Assembly (NCBI GenBank): GCA_040766135.1
Contig: JAXGRA010000002.1
Span: forward strand, 1-64,000
Direction: 5' to 3'
DNA length: 64,000 nucleotides
DNA from: JAGVSV01 sp040766135
GTDB taxonomy: Bacteria; Bacillota; Clostridia; Christensenellales; Aristaeellaceae
Part shown: piece by piece, positions 60,913-64,000 of the stretch
How the letters are laid out: each line of letters starts with the position of its first letter
How positions within the stretch are numbered: the first letter of the stretch is position 1
The notes under the pieces: generated by a model
What the model was told of the DNA's origin: nothing
Seen by the model: only the letters and a program-made list of their open reading frames with translations
Database searches by the model: none
Made by a program: the position numbers and the translations under genes

Positions 60913-63264
60913 TTATTTGAGCGTAATGATGGATACGCCGCTCTCGCCTTCTCCGAATTGACCCAGGCGGATGCTCTTCACATGCGCATGCTTTTTAAAG
61001 TACTTCTGAATGCCGCTGCGCAAGGTTCCGGTGCCCTTGCCGTGGATGATGGATACCTCGTGCAGGCCGGCCATCACTGCCATATCAATGTAGCGTTCAC
61101 TTTCGGCGATGGCCTCGTCCAGCGCCATACCTCGCACATCACATTCCATGGGAACGGTGCGCTGGGCTGCACCTGTTTGTGTCCGCACGGTGGTTTTGCG
61201 TTTGGGCTGGGTGTCCTCCACCAGCTTCAGCCGTGACAGATGTACCTTCATTTTGATAATGCCGGCCTGCACATGTACCTCGCCTTTGGCATCGGGCTTG
61301 GCAATCACCTGAGCTGTGGTGCCCGTATCCACAATCTGTACGCTGTCACCCACATTGACATCCTTGGGCGCTGTATGTGTTGAGAAACCATCACCATCCT
61401 CCGGCGAGGCCAAACTATTGTCCAACGCCCGCAGACGCCGGTTTATATCCTGCGTTGCAGCGTTTGCGCCGCCTGCCTTTTGGGCGGCGCGCAGTTCCTC
61501 CAAGATAGCCGCACTTTCACGGCGTGTTTTTTCCAGAACTTTCTTTGCGTCTTCCTTGGCCTTGCGTAGCGCGGCGTCCTTGCCCTCGGCAATGGTGCGA
61601 TACAAGCTTTCGGCCTCGTCGCGCAGCCGCACGGTTTCAGCGCGCGCTTCTTCGGCAATTTGCCGTTCCTTTTCCGCTACCTGGCGATGATATTCTGCGT
61701 TGCTTAATACATCCTCAAACAGGATACTTTCCTGGCTCATCAATTGCATGGCTGCATCAATCAGAGCGCTTGGCAGCCCCAGCTTGCGTGATATCTCAAA
61801 GGCATTGGACTTTCCAGGCACGCCAATGGACAGGCGATAGGTGGGCCGCAAGGTTGCAACATCAAACTCCACACTGGCATTTTCTACGCCCTTGGTGGAC
61901 AGTGCATAGGCTTTCAGCTCGCTGTAGTGCGTGGTAGCCACCGTGCGGATGCGATGCTTTAGCAGCCGCTCTAAGATGGCCTGCGCCAATGCCGCACCCT
62001 CGGTGGGGTCGGTGCCCGCACCCAACTCATCAAAAAGCACCAGGTCATTGTGCTCCACATGGGCCAGGATTTCGACAATATTGGTCATGTGCGAAGAAAA
62101 GGTGGACAGCGATTGCTCAATGCTTTGCTCATCACCAATATCCGCATACACTTCATCAAACACCGCAATCTCGGTGCCAAGATTGCCGGGCACATGCAGG
62201 CCGGCCTGCGCCATCAACGTAATCAGGCCCACTGTTTTGAGCGTAACTGTTTTTCCGCCGGTGTTGGGGCCTGTGATGACCAACGTGGTAAAATCCTCGC
62301 CCATCCACAAATCGCAGGGGACTACCTGCGCAGGATCGATCAATGGATGCCTCACACGCACAAAACGTATACGCCCTTCATCGTTTAGTTTCGGTTCAAT
62401 GGCGTTCATGGCCCGCGCCATCTGGGCCTTGGCAAACGCTACATCCAATTGCGCAAGATTATCGATATTATAAGCCAGTTCGTCAGCCACTTGCGCCACA
62501 TCCGATGACAGCATCAACAGTATACGCTCAATTTCCTGATGCTCCTTGGATTGCCATTGTTTCAGCTCATTGCCTGCTTCGACTACCGACAAAGGCTCCA
62601 CAAATAAGGTAGCGCCGCTTGCCGATTGATCGTGCACCAGGCCGGGCACAAACTGGCGGTATTCCTGCCGGACGGGGATGACATACCGGCCGTTTCGCAC
62701 CGTCACAATGGCATCCTGCAGATATTTGGAGCCGGTGCTGCTGTGGATGATGCTTTGCAGTTTGTCGCGCACGCGGTCGTTACACTGCCGGATATGGCGG
62801 CGGATATCAGCCAGTTCCGGGCTGGCGCTGTCGGCCATCTCTTCCTCGGAGATAATGGCATCTGTGATGTCGCGGGCCAGCCCGGTATTAGGCTCCAGCC
62901 GCACAGCAACAGCGCGCAGGATAGGGGTGTTTTCACGGTCGGTCACCAAGGCACGTTTGGCAGCAGCGGCAGCACGGCAGCAATCCGCGATGTCCAGCAG
63001 CATGCGCATGGACAATGTGGCGCCCTTTTGCGCCAGGTGAAGCGCATCGCGCATATCCTGAAAAGGCACCATCGGGCTATCGCCGCGATAGGTCAGAATC
63101 ACCAGCGCTTCCTGTGTTTCAGCTTGCAGCCGTTTTACCTGATCCAACGTGCTGTGTACCGGCAATTGTAAGCATAGCGCGCTGCCTATATCGGTCGCCG
63201 CATAGGTGGAAAGCATTTCTCGTATCTTAGGAAACTCCAGCAAGCGCAGGGCTTTTTCGTTCAT
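60913..63264 (-). CDS. mutS2: Endonuclease MutS2
   Basis: 783 aa. Core and clamp domains are followed by an ABC ATPase with Walker A GPNTGGKTVTLK and Walker B LVLFDELGAGTDPTEG, a long coiled coil, a KOW-like segment (VGDSVQIVDTGTTAQVIAKP) and the C-terminal Smr nuclease domain (CDVRGMALDEAIAESE, IIHGKGTGTL). MutS2 suppresses recombination and, in Bacillus, rescues collided ribosomes. It lies 28 bases after the U32 gene. Confidence 0.96.
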   Translation of the reverse strand: MNEKALRLLEFPKIREMLSTYAATDIGSALCLQLPVHSTLDQVKRLQAETQEALVILTYRGDSPMVPFQDMRDALHLAQKGATLSMRMLLDIADCCRAAAAAKRALVTDRENTPILRAVAVRLEPNTGLARDITDAIISEEEMADSASPELADIRRHIRQCNDRVRDKLQSIIHSSTGSKYLQDAIVTVRNGRYVIPVRQEYRQFVPGLVHDQSASGATLFVEPLSVVEAGNELKQWQSKEHQEIERILLMLSSDVAQVADELAYNIDNLAQLDVAFAKAQMARAMNAIEPKLNDEGRIRFVRVRHPLIDPAQVVPCDLWMGEDFTTLVITGPNTGGKTVTLKTVGLITLMAQAGLHVPGNLGTEIAVFDEVYADIGDEQSIEQSLSTFSSHMTNIVEILAHVEHNDLVLFDELGAGTDPTEGAALAQAILERLLKHRIRTVATTHYSELKAYALSTKGVENASVEFDVATLRPTYRLSIGVPGKSNAFEISRKLGLPSALIDAAMQLMSQESILFEDVLSNAEYHRQVAEKERQIAEEARAETVRLRDEAESLYRTIAEGKDAALRKAKEDAKKVLEKTRRESAAILEELRAAQKAGGANAATQDINRRLRALDNSLASPEDGDGFSTHTAPKDVNVGDSVQIVDTGTTAQVIAKPDAKGEVHVQAGIIKMKVHLSRLKLVEDTQPKRKTTVRTQTGAAQRTVPMECDVRGMALDEAIAESERYIDMAVMAGLHEVSIIHGKGTGTLRSGIQKYFKKHAHVKSIRLGQFGEGESGVSIITLK

Positions 63265-63292
63265 ATATACATCCTCACAGATTGAGCAGAAA

Positions 63293-64000
63293 TCAGGCTA
63301 CGCCATCCGACCAGCGACCCAAGTTTACCGGGATAGCCAAATCAGGGGGCACGAAACCATCCATCAGCGCCCGATAGTAGCGCACAATATCCAGCGACTG
63401 CTGGGCATCTTCGGTAGTCAGGTCAATCAGCCAAGACATCATAGGCGCAGCGTTTCCTAAGTGCAACGGGGTATGAAACAGCAGGTGGTTAATGCACCCT
63501 TCGGGCAAGCGCACTTTTTGAAGTGGATACGTGCCGCCATATTGGTCGGTCAACGTGGCTTGGCTGCCCTGTGAGCCACAATTTCTGCAAGCATTTTGTC
63601 CAGTATGCAAGGCATGAAGCCGTGCGGGACAATGGTTCAGCGTCATGGCGCGGGCCCGCCCATATACCGGCAGTATCAACTCCTGCTGGGTATCGCTTTG
63701 TGCCACCAATTGCGCAACATCCTCTCGCGACAACTCACGCGAAAGCACCACCGATGATACACCCAAATCCGCCAGCATGTGCAGGCTTTGCGGGTTCCAG
63801 GCCGGGATGCCATTGCCTGCGATGCGAAGGCCTGGCCAGGGCAGTGCAAGTTGTCCAATATTATCCAGCATCATGGGGGTGCTATGTGCTACAGCATACT
63901 GTAAAGCGCTGTCCAGCACCTTGTCGGAGCACTGTCCGGGCAAGCACAATGCTGCCTGTGCTTCCTGCGCGGCCATAAAATCAGCCTGCAGCGGCTGATC
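63293..64000 (-). CDS. U32 family peptidase, C-terminal part
   Basis: The frame stays open to the window edge, so the N-terminal part lies outside. The visible 235 residues include PVYGRARAMTLNHCPARLHA and CRNCGSQ, a cysteine cluster of collagenase-like U32 proteins, and end VNLGRWSDGVA. Family members cleave or recognise peptides and take part in tRNA and ubiquinone hydroxylation. The internal ATG at 63976 is not the true start. Confidence 0.8.
   Translation of the reverse strand, partial: DQPLQADFMAAQEAQAALCLPGQCSDKVLDSALQYAVAHSTPMMLDNIGQLALPWPGLRIAGNGIPAWNPQSLHMLADLGVSSVVLSRELSREDVAQLVAQSDTQQELILPVYGRARAMTLNHCPARLHALHTGQNACRNCGSQGSQATLTDQYGGTYPLQKVRLPEGCINHLLFHTPLHLGNAAPMMSWLIDLTTEDAQQSLDIVRYYRALMDGFVPPDLAIPVNLGRWSDGVA

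Noticed and set aside
1..64000. CRISPR arrays, IS elements, prophage, tRNA or rRNA genes
   Set aside because: No repeated units, transposase or integrase motifs, tRNA-like cloverleaf or rRNA conserved stretches were seen.

Overview
The window reads as a chromosomal segment of a monoderm Bacillota, most likely class Clostridia. Supporting signs are the PurR purine repressor, ScpA/ScpB, the DUF2232-rplI-dnaB order, greA-lysS, the clostridial style of ParE/ParC, VanZ, lipobox lipoproteins, AGGAGG ribosome sites and GC content a little above half. Several genes use UUG starts. There are no sporulation, phage, IS, CRISPR, rRNA or tRNA genes, and no intergenic stretch longer than about 300 bases. 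The order (for example Christensenellales) is a guess.

Layout. 1-4622 (+): one tight operon of MrfB/YprB nuclease, TPR protein, VanZ protein, site-2 protease and ScpA-ScpB. 4698-14609 (-): a lipoprotein with its own promoter; the operon parE-parC-DUF2232-rplI-dnaB-yhaM; a peptidoglycan-binding protein. 14732-16130 (+): glycosyltransferase and mntP. 16194-18055 (-): zinc-ribbon and TPM proteins, divergent from secG. 18225-23297 (+): secG, an ABC-F ATPase and the methionine importer metNIQ. 23360-37516 (-): manA, DUF1667, pepV, patB, an RsmC-like methyltransferase, a pseudouridine synthase, a membrane protein, uvrA, mfd, pth, purR. 37698-45865 (+): two sugar-type ABC permeases, an HlyD-like adaptor, a MacB-like membrane protein, a secreted protein, a long PRPP synthetase and two unknowns. 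45854-47457 (-): PHP phosphatase and inositol-phosphatase family. 47656-52746 (+): greA, lysS, an anchored protein, a HAD/thymidylate kinase fusion, mnmA. 52743-57254 (-): Gld-type ABC system with DUF4340. 57414-57911 (+): small membrane protein. 57905-64000 (-): ispE, two-component system, mutS2 and a truncated U32 peptidase.

Most of this is housekeeping: replication and topology (DnaB, topoisomerase, ScpAB), repair (MrfB, UvrA, Mfd, MutS2), translation (L9, LysRS, MnmA, Pth, pseudouridine synthase) and envelope work.

The strongest candidate for something new is the leader of metNIQ. A strong promoter-like site and a consensus ribosome site drive a 25-codon ORF with seven methionines in its first thirteen codons. 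An intrinsic terminator and the metN start follow. This looks like ribosome-mediated attenuation sensing methionine, where clostridia usually use a SAM riboswitch or T-box. Second is the operon at 37698-42061, which joins MalF/MalG-like permeases, an HlyD-like adaptor and a MacB-topology protein without any ATPase or binding protein. Third is the HAD-thymidylate kinase fusion.
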